From positions 17,356,538 to 17,420,537 of the forward strand of contig OU744446.1 of the NCBI GenBank assembly GCA_916610825.1: a stretch of DNA of 64,000 nucleotides. The letters run 5' to 3'. The stretch comes from Haliclystus octoradiatus (taxonomy: Eukaryota; Cnidaria; Staurozoa; Stauromedusae; Haliclystidae). The notes under the pieces are model-generated. The model made no database searches, was not told the origin of the DNA, and saw nothing but the letters and a program-made list of their open reading frames with translations. Both the position numbers and the translations under genes were made by a program. Of the stretch, positions 10,417-21,545 are shown one piece after another (position 1 is the first letter of the stretch; every line of letters begins with the position of its first letter).

Positions 10417-13400
10417 TATAACGTAATGTTTGTGAAAGTGTTACTGTATATCATATATTTTAGTTTTTATATCTGTCCTATGAAAAAATGTTCTAAGTGA
10501 ACTTATCAGGTTCTGGATAAATGATGATGATGATGATGATGAGGTCACTTCGCTCCCTTTATTAATAGCCCCAAACAGAATATATTTCACGTCTCCGAAT
10601 TATAAACAACATGCTTGCAAAATAATTAGTTCATAAAACCAATGTAGAGTCATTAAATTTCATGTTTTTGACGAAGCCGTTTTAATAAATCGTATATTTT
10701 TCTTTCATTTTTTGGGGACAGTAAAATCGAGAAGTAAGCTTTCGATTGTTACTATTTTCAACTGAGCTTTTGAGATTCCTAGCAATAAAACACGGGGGAG
10801 ATGCGATTGCTCGTTTTTCTTTGTATTTCTGGTTTTCTAGACATTTTTTAATATCAAAATTACTTTAAACGAAGGAGGTTTTGAATATCTAGTTCAAAAG
10901 CCAGTTTAGCATAAACGACATGACTCTTCATCTTTCTTCAATATTTTTGATGCCAGTAAAAAGCAGTCTTACTTTCGCGTTGGAAATACCCTGGTTCAGA
11001 GAAACGGTGGGAAAATATAGAGTTGTTATTCAACTTTGAACTGTTGACCAGGAACTATGAAGCGACGTACGAATAATCACTTCAACCAAGAAAGCCTGCA
11101 ATGCCAAGACATATTTGGAGGGGAAATGAGCACACAATACAAAATACAAGATGAACATTTAGGGATAAATGTTTCCTTCATTTTAAATAAGCAATCTCGC
11201 GATATCCAAGATATATACAAGATGGCGGATATGTCCTGAATATTTCTATTCCAAAACTACATCTTCAATGAAATATAAATACTTGTAATAAAGTAGCGAT
11301 AAAAAATTACTAAATAAAATCAATAAGGTTTAACTGTGTATGCATAGCCTACCATTAAACAACTTCATCCAATATTTTGTTGCTTTTTTAGTTTTCTCGG
11401 GCACGTAATTTATAAGACTCTCGTATAAAAATGATTCAAAAACAACTGCGAGTCACTTGTTTACTTTTTGAAATTTGCGAGGGAACTTGCCAGCGTTCAC
11501 TATGAGAACATAAAGTGAACGATAGAGCAACCAATCAAAATGCAGATCATCGAATAGTACCCCATTCTGTTTCGACTAACAGGTAATAGTTTTGACTTAT
11601 AGAAGATAGTTGATCTGCTGGAGGTATATCTTTTATAAATTATCATTATTAGGCTATTGTCGTTAATGTTCTCCGTGCCACGCTGCTAACGTTTTCGAAC
11701 GAATTTCATTGTATTTTCACAGTCACTGATCTTTATAAAAGACAGGATAGAGCAAACCAATAGACACAAAAAAACAAATCTTCCATGAGAGCCGTTTCAG
11801 TATCCACAGATTGTTCGATTATGTCGAATTGTTCGATATTCTGTTGACTTTTGAATGAATTAAACGGACACCATTTTGTTTGGGTGAGCACAAATCGTCA
11901 GATGCCGTGGCTTCAAAACTTCACGTGATCCTTAATGGAACGCTTCTTCTAAAACCATCGAATGATTCCTCGCAATTTCATTGGTCGTTGAGCGTGCAGG
12001 AAAAAGTCGATGAAGGCACGCAGTATTCCTTTGTTCTATAATAGTCGAATGATTTCTAGCAATTTGATAGGTCTATTTAGCGTGCAAGAAATATAGATGA
12101 AGGAACGCGGAAAGTTGAACCAAGGTTTAACCCTTAATTTCTGTTTACCTCAAAGCAAAACAAATTCAAAAACTCCAAAATGGCAGACAAGTCAATCTGT
12201 AAATCCGGATATGATCTTAAAATATAAGTACTAATAACTGCGACAATGGTAGCAGGTTTCGAAGGAGACTGACAAAGAACTCGATGAGCTTTTACTAGAT
12301 TCATTCAGCTCAACCGATAATCATAATAATGATAATAATTGATGTCGTTTACTTCGTTAATCTTTTATCGTCAACAGTTTACAGAGATTACAGTGAGAAA
12401 AGATAATGGCGGAATTTTCTGCACCACGTCATGTGATAAAACTCGCGATTCTGATTGGATTAACTTTTGTTCGATTCTTTGTGAGTGAAACAGAAAAATT
12501 TTGTTGATAAAAATTTAGAACTTCGGAGATCGATTAAATAGGTATGTTTTTTGTTTTAGAAAGCGTTCATGAACGGGTTTTGCCATTCTCCTTCGTAAAT
12601 TCAAGAACTCGGGATGTTATACGACACTCGGGAAGCTAGAATAAACTCGCCCATGGCTAGGATACTCTTTACGCTTCATTCGTGTCTCCCAGCATCACAC
12701 TCGTGCAGGAATGTTGCGATGAAGCATGTAAAGTACTGTGTCTTGTTCTAACTGCTAAACAACGTAATGATATCTTAATTATAATAGCGTTTAAACTCTT
12801 TCATTAAGCATGGAAATAAAATATGAAATTCAGAACCTGCCCTCTCGTAAACCAAACTGTTCATAAATTTATATTAAATTATAAATTATATAAACACTCT
12901 TGTACAATGTTTTGATTAACTCAGAATTAATAACTTTAAATTCTCCGTATAAACTTCGATAGTCTCATTAAATTTTAAATTATTTTCAAATTTTTCGAAC
13001 ATCGACGGCATTTTAAAACTTTTTGAAAGCTCTTATATTTTTGTGTCCCGCGCTAGGTTTTTTGTTTCACTCCAAGGTAGCTTTGGTTTCAATACAGATT
13101 GCTTATTAATGTTACCACAAATGATATATTAAGGCCATTATTTGAAAAGAAGTGATTTTTTGTTTGTAAATATGAAAAAAATTATGAACTGTATTTTGAT
13201 CATTAATAAAGAAAGGATCTAAACTCTGTCTAATTTTCAAAGCGTTTTTGCCCCGCTCTATATTGTTTATTTCCTTTTACACTTTTTTTTTATTCTTCAA
13301 AACATATTTTATCGGCTTTAGTTATGTGGTGTCGTTTTAGACAGAGAACACGCTTGCATTATGCCTGAATAGAACTGACTATATTTCAACATAGATTACC

Positions 13401-13650
13401 AGATTGTTCTAAGATCATATGACTTTAGTAGTTACACATTAATCACAGTAAGTATTTACATGTTTACAAAAATGTGACTATGTCACATTTCCCCAAAATT
13501 GTCAATTATGTTTATCAATTTGATAGTTATAAGTTACGATAATTTACTGGACAATAATAGATTATATAGATATTAATAATTAGTTAATATACATAGAGAT
13601 TTGTTGTTTATTCTTCAATAAAATTAGCTATATCCTAAACGATCTGGCAG
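10417..13650. other. Non-coding stretch with microsatellite and local duplication
   Basis: No gene is recognised. A (GAT)n microsatellite lies near 10520-10542. A diverged tandem duplication at 11957-12110 is listed separately. A ~50-bp segment at about 13325-13378 (ACAGAGAACACGCTTG core) recurs inverted at about 19175-19228. The open frame at 11057-11239 has no recognisable content. Confidence 0.4.
11957..12110. repeat. Diverged tandem duplication, period 86 bp
   Basis: ATCGAATGATTCCTCGCAAT... at 11957-12022 is followed by GTCGAATGATTTCTAGCAAT... at 12043-12110. Both continue through an AGCGTGCA(G/A)GAA motif to GATGAAGG(C/A)ACGC. The offset is 86 bases. Confidence 0.65.
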
Positions 13651-13673
13651 TGCAACTATTCTAGAAGAACGCC

Positions 13674-14800
13674 TTAATGGTTGTTGATTCGTTTTTCATT
13701 AACTGCAGGTATGGTTTCAACAGACTCGGTGTTTGCTGATGAGCCAATTGGTCCGAATTGATTTCTTGAGGCTTCGGTATTGCCAGTGTCCGATAGCCAT
13801 GCCGTATTGCTTCCTTTTGGAAGGATATACTCAACTTCCTTAGGTATGTGTGCTGAAGAGGGTTGGTACATTACTATATCTCCCGTTGCGAAATCAGCAA
13901 TAAATGGGACTCTAATATTTTTACCTAAAAGTATCTCGGCTGGAGATTTTCCCTTGGTCAAGGATGTGGTATGATGGACAGTTAAAATGTGATAGAGGAA
14001 CATGTCAAATGAAAGACGAAAGCGCTGATGCCAAGCCTTCATTCCGCGTTTTACTATCTGGACAGCGCGCTCAGGAAGACCACTGGCACGTGGGAAATAA
14101 ACAGAAGATTCAATTTTCTTGCACCCTGAATGAGAAAGTCACTGCACAATTTCTTCATTAACAAACTCTTTCGCATTATCCGAACCAAAACTACGAGGGA
14201 TAACAAAACGAGAAAATAAATCGGCCAGTATGCGAACAAGAGTGGGTGTGGCCCGATTGGGGCATCTGCTAGCCTCAATCCAACCACTACCGGCATCTGC
14301 AACAATTAAAATTGGCCCAATATCTGAAATATTCGCAAAATCCATATTAACACGTTCCCAGGGGGCTGCTTTGGGCCAAGTGTGGACTGTTTTTGGAAAG
14401 CGAGAGTGTAGCGCACAACAGGTAAAACAGTTTGTAATAAAGATTTCAATTTCTTTAAAAATTCCCGGCCACCACGCACCCTGGAGTAAAAGTCACCTGG
14501 TAGCATGAATTCCGACATGGGTGTTGTGCGCCTTTTTGAGTACATACGATCTCAAATTAATTGGGATATATGGTGCTGGTTTAAAATATATGAGGTTGTT
14601 ATGAACTGTAAGAATAATCTTTAAAACTCGAAAAGGCCTTTTCTGCCTCTGATAGACCGGACCAAAAGCCAGAAATAATACGTTTAATGATGCTTTATGC
14701 AACACGATCGTTAGACATGGAAGTCTCAATTTGACTGCTTGAAGTAATTGGGGCAAAAACTGCTGAGTCAGTAGCAACGGAGACGCTGGCATTAACGTCT
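13674..14800 (-). pseudogene. Integrase remnant of Gypsy remnant A
   Basis: Minus-strand fragments in several frames encode an N-terminal HHCC-type portion (LRSYVLKKAHNTHVGIHATR near 14500). A core portion follows (ADAGSGWIEASRCPNRATPT..., then FGSDNAKEFVNEEIVQ, 14345-14139, containing the second catalytic Asp in SDN). A C-terminal portion near 14042-13674 has the conserved KSPAEILLGKNIRVPF segment. Frameshifts separate all three. Confidence 0.75.
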
Positions 14801-16120
14801 TCCCGCGTAATTGTACTTTGAGTAAGACGAGATAAAGCATCTGCATGAGTAATGTTAGCACCAGGTTCATCTTTTAGTTCAAAATCGAAGGCCATAAGTT
14901 TGATAGCCCATCTGGAAAGGCATGCTGAGGCTGTTTTAGGTATTGATTTGTAAGTATAGTAAAATATAGAGCTTGATGATCGGAGACAACCAGAAGTTTT
15001 CGCCCTAACAAAAATTGATGTAGACGTTCTACGCACCATACCACTGCTAATGCTTCACGTTCTGTGGCAGAGTATTTTTGTTCTGCAGCATTTAATGTTC
15101 TTGAAACGTAAATAGCCGGATGCCCATCTTGTGGCAAATACCAGCAACAGCTGTCCCAGACGCATCAGTTGTCAAGATGACTGCTTTCCTTAAAGGGTAT
15201 GGTTGTACAAGAGGTGTTGTGGCCAAGTCTTTTTTAAGTTGTCAAAAGCTAATTATGCTGTGTTTGTCCAAACAAAATCCACATCTTGTTTTCTGAGCTC
15301 ATTCAAAGGAGCAATTTTGCCCGCAATTTCGTCATCGAAATTTGGCACAAGTCTACCAAAAAAGTTAACTAATGCTACAAATGATGCTACCTCCTTTTTA
15401 TTATTAGGAGGGGCAATGGACATAACTTTTTCAACAAGGCGAGGGTCAGGTCTGATACCTTCAGCTGAGATACGAAAACCTAAAAAAGTAATTCGAGACA
15501 CCTCTTGAACGCCTTTGTCTTTGTTGACGGAAAAGAGATGCTGTTTTAATCGCTCTATGATAGAATTAACACGTTTCTGTGAAGAATCGCGAGTGTTGCA
15601 AAAAATTAGCACGTCGTCTTGATATGGAATAATTCCTTTGAGACCGTTGAGAACAGTTTCAATAACGTTTTGAAAAATTGCAGCGCAGTTCTTCATACCC
15701 ATTTTCAATCGCGTGATCCTAAACAACTTACCTTGTGAGTGTTTATCACGGATAAATCTTGCGCTGTCTTATCAATAGCAATTTGCCAATAGGCCGATTT
15801 TAGATCAATTTTAGCGAAGAATTTTGCACCATGTATTTTGCTAAAATTCCCTCTAAGTTTGGAATCGGATATGCATCTGATAGAATTTTATCGTTAATGT
15901 GCACGCTAAAATCAACACACATTCGTAAACCTCCAAAAGGTTTCTTGACCCAAACAATAGGGGACGATTTTTCGGCCCCACCTGATTCAATGTATTCTAT
16001 GACACTCATGGCCTGCAAGCTCTCAAGCTCAGCGGTAGCAGCATCCTGTAAGGGCAAAGGCACAGGCCGTGCTTGACAAACTTTTGGTGTCGCGTTTGGT
16101 TTCAATTTCATCGTAGCCAT
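14800..16120 (-). pseudogene. Reverse transcriptase/RNase H remnant of Gypsy remnant A
   Basis: The reverse transcriptase N-terminal half (16120-15800) has SPIVWVKKP, GLRMCVDF and AYPIPN. The second half (15726-15253) has NCAAIFQNV, the catalytic YQDDVLIF, FLGFRISAEGI and LVNFFGRLVPNF. RNase H follows (15137-14800) with YVSRTLNAAEQKYSATEREA and SDHQAL. About 75 bases between 15726 and 15800 contain the break joining the halves. Not a working gene. Confidence 0.85.
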
Positions 16121-16168
16121 AATATCCTTGAGAACGGGTAGAAAATCTGCAGACGAATTGCTACAAGT

Positions 16169-16870
16169 CTAATTAACAATATTTTTATTTAAAATATCTC
16201 TACCTAGTAAGCCATAAGCGCGTGAAGATTGCACAAATTGTTTGGGCATTGTAAAAGAATTATTAGTGTGATTAGTATTATTACGTTCAACTGTTGCTTT
16301 AAGTTCACCTATCGATAAAAGTCCACAATCGTCATAAGATTGAAATTTCCTGGTTGATTCAGATAGATCAGGACTTCCAAGATTTTGCCAGATTGCTGAT
16401 GGTGGTGCAAATGATGGTGCACGGCGCACCTGTATCATGCTGGATGGGAACGGTAATATCATTTAATTTACATCTTCCATAACTTCATTCATGCTATTGA
16501 TACTTCCTGATTGATCATCAATAATAATCCAAAAAAAAGAAATTATTGGATTCCATTTCATTTGCTTCTTGTACAACTACAGATGACTCAAATGCATAAT
16601 TGCTATGACTTTGATGGGCATGATTTGAAGTCGTTATGGTATTGTGACTTCCCAGCGGAACGACAAACGGCATTATAATGCCCTCTTACACCACAAGCTG
16701 AACAGCTTTTACTGTATGCTGGACATCTACTTGGTGGATGACGAGAGCCACAATTCCCACATTCACGCTGATTACCCTGTGTTGACTTGGTGCGGTGTGC
16801 GGCATCTTGATTTCCAGATAATTCTGTTGGCTGAAATTGTTGTAGCGAAATGTTGCGATGGACAAAAGAA
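16169..16870 (-). pseudogene. gag nucleocapsid and protease remnant of Gypsy remnant A
   Basis: Two well-preserved CX2CX4HX4C knuckles are encoded on the minus strand between about 16800 and 16690 (CGNCGSRHPPSRC and CSACGVRGHYNAVC). Downstream, an aspartic-protease active site DTGA is readable near 16430, but in a different frame from the following SPDLSESTRK...GLLGRDIL segment, so at least one frameshift lies between. The upstream gag is missing: the frame runs into BEL/Pao sequence. Confidence 0.75.
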
Positions 16871-16879
16871 GTTGTTTGG

Positions 16880-17383
16880 TTATATTGATGCACACTCAGA
16901 AGCATCTGCAAATGCATGCAGCTCCATTGATTTGTATTTTCCATCACATATAATAAATCTAGGTATACGAATATCATTAAAACTAAGCAGTTCCTCCTCC
17001 CATTGATGAAACGTATCAACAATCTCTCCATCCAGTGCTTCATCCCAAGTAGATTCCATTTTCCATAATGACTGAACCATAATTTTTGCACGAATTATAA
17101 ATGGCGCAAACAATCCAAATACATCAAAAATCTGACATACCTTCTTTAAGATTGTTCGTTTTGTAACATTAATGGTTACGTTCGAAATAAAAGGATTTAA
17201 TCGAAATAAAAATTGGTCTTCTTCTACATCCCAACCAATCTCAAGAGCTTTCGTAATATCATCTACATTATAATCAAAATCAACCATCAAGCTTGTTAAG
17301 CGTTTCTCTACAGGAATAGCTTCCATAATTTGTTTGGAATTTGATATAAACTTGGTCATCTCCCAGCCACCAAGATCACACAT
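16880..17383 (-). pseudogene. BEL/Pao RT-connection and RNase H start, truncated
   Basis: A minus-strand open frame of 167 codons carries the KRTILKKVCQIFDVFGLFAPF connection segment (near 17150), LWKMESTWDEAL, the WEEELLSFNDIRIPRF segment and the RNase H start MELHAFADASE (near 16900). It ends at TAA where Gypsy-type gag sequence begins, marking the junction between the two elements. Confidence 0.8.
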
Positions 17384-17410
17384 TACAATGAGCTCAAATA
17401 GTAATTTGGT

Positions 17411-18486
17411 TTATTGTTCTACCGATCTTCCTCCTCCACAATAATCATCCACATAAATATCTTGATTAGCTGCTACACTTGCCAGTGGGGAGCATTCTTT
17501 GATCTCATATTTTGCAGCATGGTGAAATAAAGAGCTGATTGCCAAGTATGGTGAAGGTTTTACTCCAAACATTAAACTTGTCATTACATAACGAACAGGT
17601 TCGCGACTAAGATCAGAATCTCGCCAAAGATACTGCTGAAATTGATAATGTTCAGAGTTAATCGATGTCTGGCAGAACATCTTCTTGATATCTCCCATTA
17701 ATGCAATCTCATGAAATCGAAATCTTAAAAGCACATTTACCAAATCTGGCTGTAATGCCGGCCCAAATAACAAACAATCATTAAAAGAGATGCCGTTAAT
17801 ATCCTTTGCACTTGCATTGAAAACTACTCTAGTCTTAGTTGTCAAACTATCAAGTTTCTCAACCGGGTGATGTGGTACAAATATTGAGATCCTTCATCAA
17901 ACCTCTCCCTCTCTTCTGAAGTCACTGGACGAGCAAATCCCAATCGTTCATAATTATTCATACAAACTCGATATGCTTCTTTCTTTTCTTTATCTTCCTC
18001 GAAACGCCTTTCAATTGACACTAATTGTTTCTTTGCATTTTGATAATTGTTACATAGTATATGTTCATTCTCTCGAAATGGTAACGATACCGAATAATGA
18101 CTATTGTCGCAACGAATAGATTTCTCAAATATTGAAACAGCTGTTCGTTTGTCTAAAGCATACTGTTTACTAGTATCCTTGATTCCTATTGCTTCGAGAT
18201 TCCAAATATTTTCCACCTCTTTTTGTAGTTTGGTATGCGATTTACAATCCACAAATAAACACGATGATTTTGATATCTTTCCAACAAAGGGATTTGAGCC
18301 AATTAATACATAACCAAATATAGTTCGCAATGCTCTGGTTAGTGAATCATCAAATGGATGACGGATTATGTCACCACATACTAATTGCAAAAAGAAATCG
18401 ATACCAATTAAAACATCCACCTCACATTCGTTATGGGGCAGTTCATCTGCAATGCAGATATTCACTAAGTGAGTACAACGTTCCAA
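17411..18486 (-). pseudogene. BEL/Pao protease-reverse transcriptase remnant
   Basis: Two open frames overlapping by four bases cover this span. The first (18486-17842) carries the DVLIGIDFF protease-associated motif, a Lys/Glu-rich linker and the EERERFDEGSQYLYH segment that precedes Pao reverse transcriptase. The second (17845-17411) carries RVVFNASAK, NVLLRFR, GDIKKMFCQT, an aromatic-rich fingers/palm segment and the catalytic YVDDY near 17445. The break between them is a frameshift. This is one of the better-preserved pieces of the graveyard. Confidence 0.85.
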
Positions 18487-18717
18487 ATCAATCTCAACAG
18501 CATCTAATGGAGCACAAATCTTTCCAGGTTTAACAATAGCATGGATATGAACTTTCGTACTAGAATGATTCCGAGAAAAAGTTCAAAGCCAACACGATCA
18601 GTTTTTAAATGAGACACTCTCTCATTAAATCCTGTGATTTCAATTAACTAGAATTTGCATATTTCTAATTCAATTCTCCTAGCTGCTTTGCACATCGAAT
18701 CAAATGCTACTCTAACT

Positions 18718-19160
18718 TTAGATGACTTTCCTCCATTGTGCATTAATGCAACTGCGGACGCATAATCTTTGACGTAAAAACGGTTCTACCTTTGGTAGAC
18801 AAACCACGACTGTTAGAAGTATTAGCTTGAATAATAGTTTCCGGCTCTTCAGGTCGACTATCAAGATGTAGCAATTCATGATGCGGTTTACCACAATCAT
18901 TTGTTGTGCATTTTGTCTTTCTAATACATTCCATCTATCTATGATTAGGAGTTGAACATAAGTAACACAGTCCTTTTGCTTTAGTAAAATACCTCTTGTC
19001 CTTTATATCTAATTTCGCAAATTGAACACAATTTTCCAAGTCATGATTAGTCATCTCACAATGAATATATTTAGATCTTGCACTTTCTCTATTTTGGCTG
19101 GTTTCCGTTGTAAGTGCTTGAGCGGAATGGACTTTGCATCTTTCTGATCGTCAGGATATA
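18718..19160 (-). pseudogene. BEL/Pao gag zinc-knuckle region remnant
   Basis: Reading down from about 19160, the minus strand gives a segment with HCEMTNHDLENCVQF, then FTKAKGLCYLCSTPNHR, a stop, and KTKCTTNDCGKPHHELLHLD. This Cys/His arrangement (CX2C..H, then C..CG..HHELLH) is typical of BEL/Pao gag. The reading is broken by an in-frame stop near 18936. Confidence 0.7.
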
Positions 19161-19658
19161 ACTTTCTATTCAGACAAAATTCAAGCGTGTTCTCTGTTTA
19201 GTACGACACTGCATTGTTCTAGTGGTTGATGGTCAGACTAAAATTCTACTGTTCCGCCCACAATCTGTTTTCTAAACGCTCTGCTCCGAAACAACAGAAA
19301 ACATTTCTTGCTCCATTTGCGAAAACTTCATTTCTGTGTTATATTAAGAGATCAGCTAGCTGTCAATATGGGCTTCCATTCACCTTCTGTAAATTGCATT
19401 AAACATGCTCCCAAATCATAGGTGCTGGCATCAGCTATCACAGATGTAGGTACTGTTGGACGATAAAAGCTAAATGAAATTGTAGCTGCTTGACATAGAG
19501 CTGCTTTAATGTCAACCCATGACATTCTTTTGATTAAAATTAACTAGAATATGACAATGCAAATTAGAATATCATGAATCGCCTTAATGTTGGTAGATAG
19601 ATTAGGTAAAAAAATTTTACATATAATTTATAAATACCTAGTACTCGTTGGGCGTCAT

Positions 19659-20950
19659 CAATAGACAAATTCGGCTAAGAAATCACGTGACTTGAAATGG
19701 GAATTTACATCACGTGACTTAAGTAAAACATCTATTGAAGTACCGCTAAACAGAGCAATATGTAGTTTTATTTTAACTAATTTATTTATCAAAATGAGTT
19801 TGAATCTTAAAATTTGTTAGTCTAAAGATAATTTTAAATGTTGAATTTTACGTTAAACTTGTTGTCATTGTTATGAGGAAAATAAATCTGCATGTAAATC
19901 GGTGACAAAAATTGCAAAGCAAACAGTAAACTTCTATTGACTTCTTATTAATTACAATATCATTAGGATTTTGAAATACATTTAATGTGCAATAAATTGA
20001 ACATAAATAATACTATTTCAATGTTAGTCACAAACGTTTTGATTTCAATCGAGTTATATGGCTGATTTTTTCTCGACAAAATTTGACTTATTCTACTTCT
20101 ATATAGACTTTCACCAGAGTTGTGACACTGTTCACGTTCAACACGGCAGATAGAAAATCCATTTTGTGAAATATATATATAACCATATAATAACTACACC
20201 ATCTTTAGTAAGATTAAAAGACATGAGGAAAATTAGCAAGAGAACTTCGCATTGCTGAATACGACCAGACTGTTTGCAATTCTAAACTTCTTGATACTCA
20301 GAGTTTGTTGGACGGCTAAGCATATGGCACAGGCTATTATAAAATACAGAATAGATATATTTTGCATTAATTGTCATGAAATTTACTATTTTTCTGCTAG
20401 TATAACACTTCTTCCATAATATAAAGCTCATGTTTGATCGTCATAGTCTTATAGAAAGAAAACGAGCGAGAAAACGGCGCCAAAAATGTAGCGTTCAATG
20501 GAAATTTCTGTTGGCTTTATAACAGCTTTGAACTACGTTTTTCCTTCGCTGTCATCATTGAAAAAGAGTAAATAATGTGATTCTTCACTTTCAGTGCATT
20601 ATTCCAGTATTTATACATAGTAATATTCCCAAAAAGTAATGTGTCAACCGGTAAAATTTGACTAATCTGGCAGCAAAAACGTTCTGTCTTCTAATCCTTG
20701 TAACTTTTCTCCCAGGGGCATAAATAAGACATGAAACATACCAGTACCAATGTCGAGTAAGCAACTAGGCATAGAAGTAACTTTTTGAATCTATAAATCA
20801 AATTAATCTTCCAATAATACGAATTTACAAGCTTTATGAAACTGTAGAAAAGTACGTCCGACCGCATTCAACCATTCATTCGTTCGACTGTAAACACCAA
20901 TTTCAGACCACGTGACCATACCTGCGATTCTTAGCCGAATTTGTCTATTG
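19659..20950. mobile_element. Non-autonomous DNA element with ~23-bp terminal inverted repeats
   Basis: CAATAGACAAATTCGGCTAAGAA at 19659-19681 is matched by its reverse complement at 20928-20950. The element sits inside Gypsy remnant B between codons of the RT-RNase H connection (…EALST and IDDAQRV…), so removing about 1.29 kb restores the host element's context. A 2-bp AT (or TA) target duplication is plausible but ambiguous. No transposase frame was recognised. The sequence near the left end carries CACGTGACTT twice. Confidence 0.8.
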
Positions 20951-21048
20951 TTGAAAGTGCTTCTACACGCAATGCTTCAGTAATTTTGGCTTGATTGCAT
21001 GAAAGTCCATCGGCAGAAATAACATTCCCTAAATATTTGACCTTCTAA

Positions 21049-21310
21049 ATGCCAAGCGGGCTACTTCCATTGCGCTTTAACGGAGTTGCTCAAAAGGAAC
21101 TTTCACAGAATGACCATAAAAAGTGTTCACATAATGAAAAAGATACCTCAAAACAGATTAAACAATGGTTAAAACTTGTTGTGCAAAATGAAAATACTGC
21201 GAAGGCATCAAAAAGTATACCTCAAAACATTTCAATGACAAAGCATACCCTAAGGCTTTATCAGTATTTTGAGAAAGGTGCTTTTTAATATTTGAACGTC
21301 CCCGTATACC
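21049..21310 (+). other. Unrecognised insertion-like segment within Gypsy remnant B
   Basis: Gypsy reverse transcriptase homology stops near 21045 and resumes near 21310. The intervening ~260 bases hold an open frame (21049-21288) rich in Lys/Gln with no recognisable domain. It may be a further insertion or a highly diverged part of the element. Confidence 0.3.
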
Positions 21311-21545
21311 CCTGAACACCAGTAACAGACTTCTTTTTATTTAAATGTGCACCACTGAACTTGCTTCAACCTGTCTTTAACAGCTTTTAACCGATAATCA
21401 CGTTCTGTCAACTTACCATAAACTAAAACATCATCAATAAACACACTTCGATTCGCGGATTCATTCAATCTGTGAAAGTCTCAACATATCTGCGGCTTAC
21501 CATTCTTTCTACATGCTAAAACAATCGGCGACAACCACTCTGTAC

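Larger units (their letters stand above)
13660..16880 (-). mobile_element. Ty3/Gypsy remnant A (minus strand)
   Basis: Going down the minus strand, a nucleocapsid domain with two complete zinc knuckles (CGNC...C and CSAC...C, about 16835-16640) is followed by a protease DTGA near 16430 and a GLLGRDIL segment near 16190. Reverse transcriptase fragments follow at 16120-15253 (YQDDVLIF near 15620), then RNase H (15137-14800) and integrase pieces (14800-13674). Many frameshifts separate these fragments. Its 5' end is cut and abuts a BEL/Pao element at about 16880. LTRs were not identified. Confidence 0.85.
16880..19160 (-). mobile_element. BEL/Pao LTR retrotransposon remnant (minus strand)
   Basis: The minus-strand order is gag zinc-knuckle region (about 19100-18750), protease-like region (18486-17842), reverse transcriptase (17845-17411) and the RNase H start (17383-16880). 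BEL/Pao hallmarks are the gag CYLCSTPNH and CGKPHHELLH motifs, the protease-region DVLIGIDFF, and a reverse transcriptase with GDIKKMFCQ and YVDDY. The region after RT contains the ILKKVCQIFDVFGLFAPF segment typical of Pao polyproteins. RNase H stops abruptly after FADASE at the junction with Gypsy remnant A. No LTRs were identified. Confidence 0.88.

Noticed and set aside
13964-14508. Plus-strand ORFs opposite Gypsy remnant A
   Set aside because: They are antisense shadows of the minus-strand integrase remnant.
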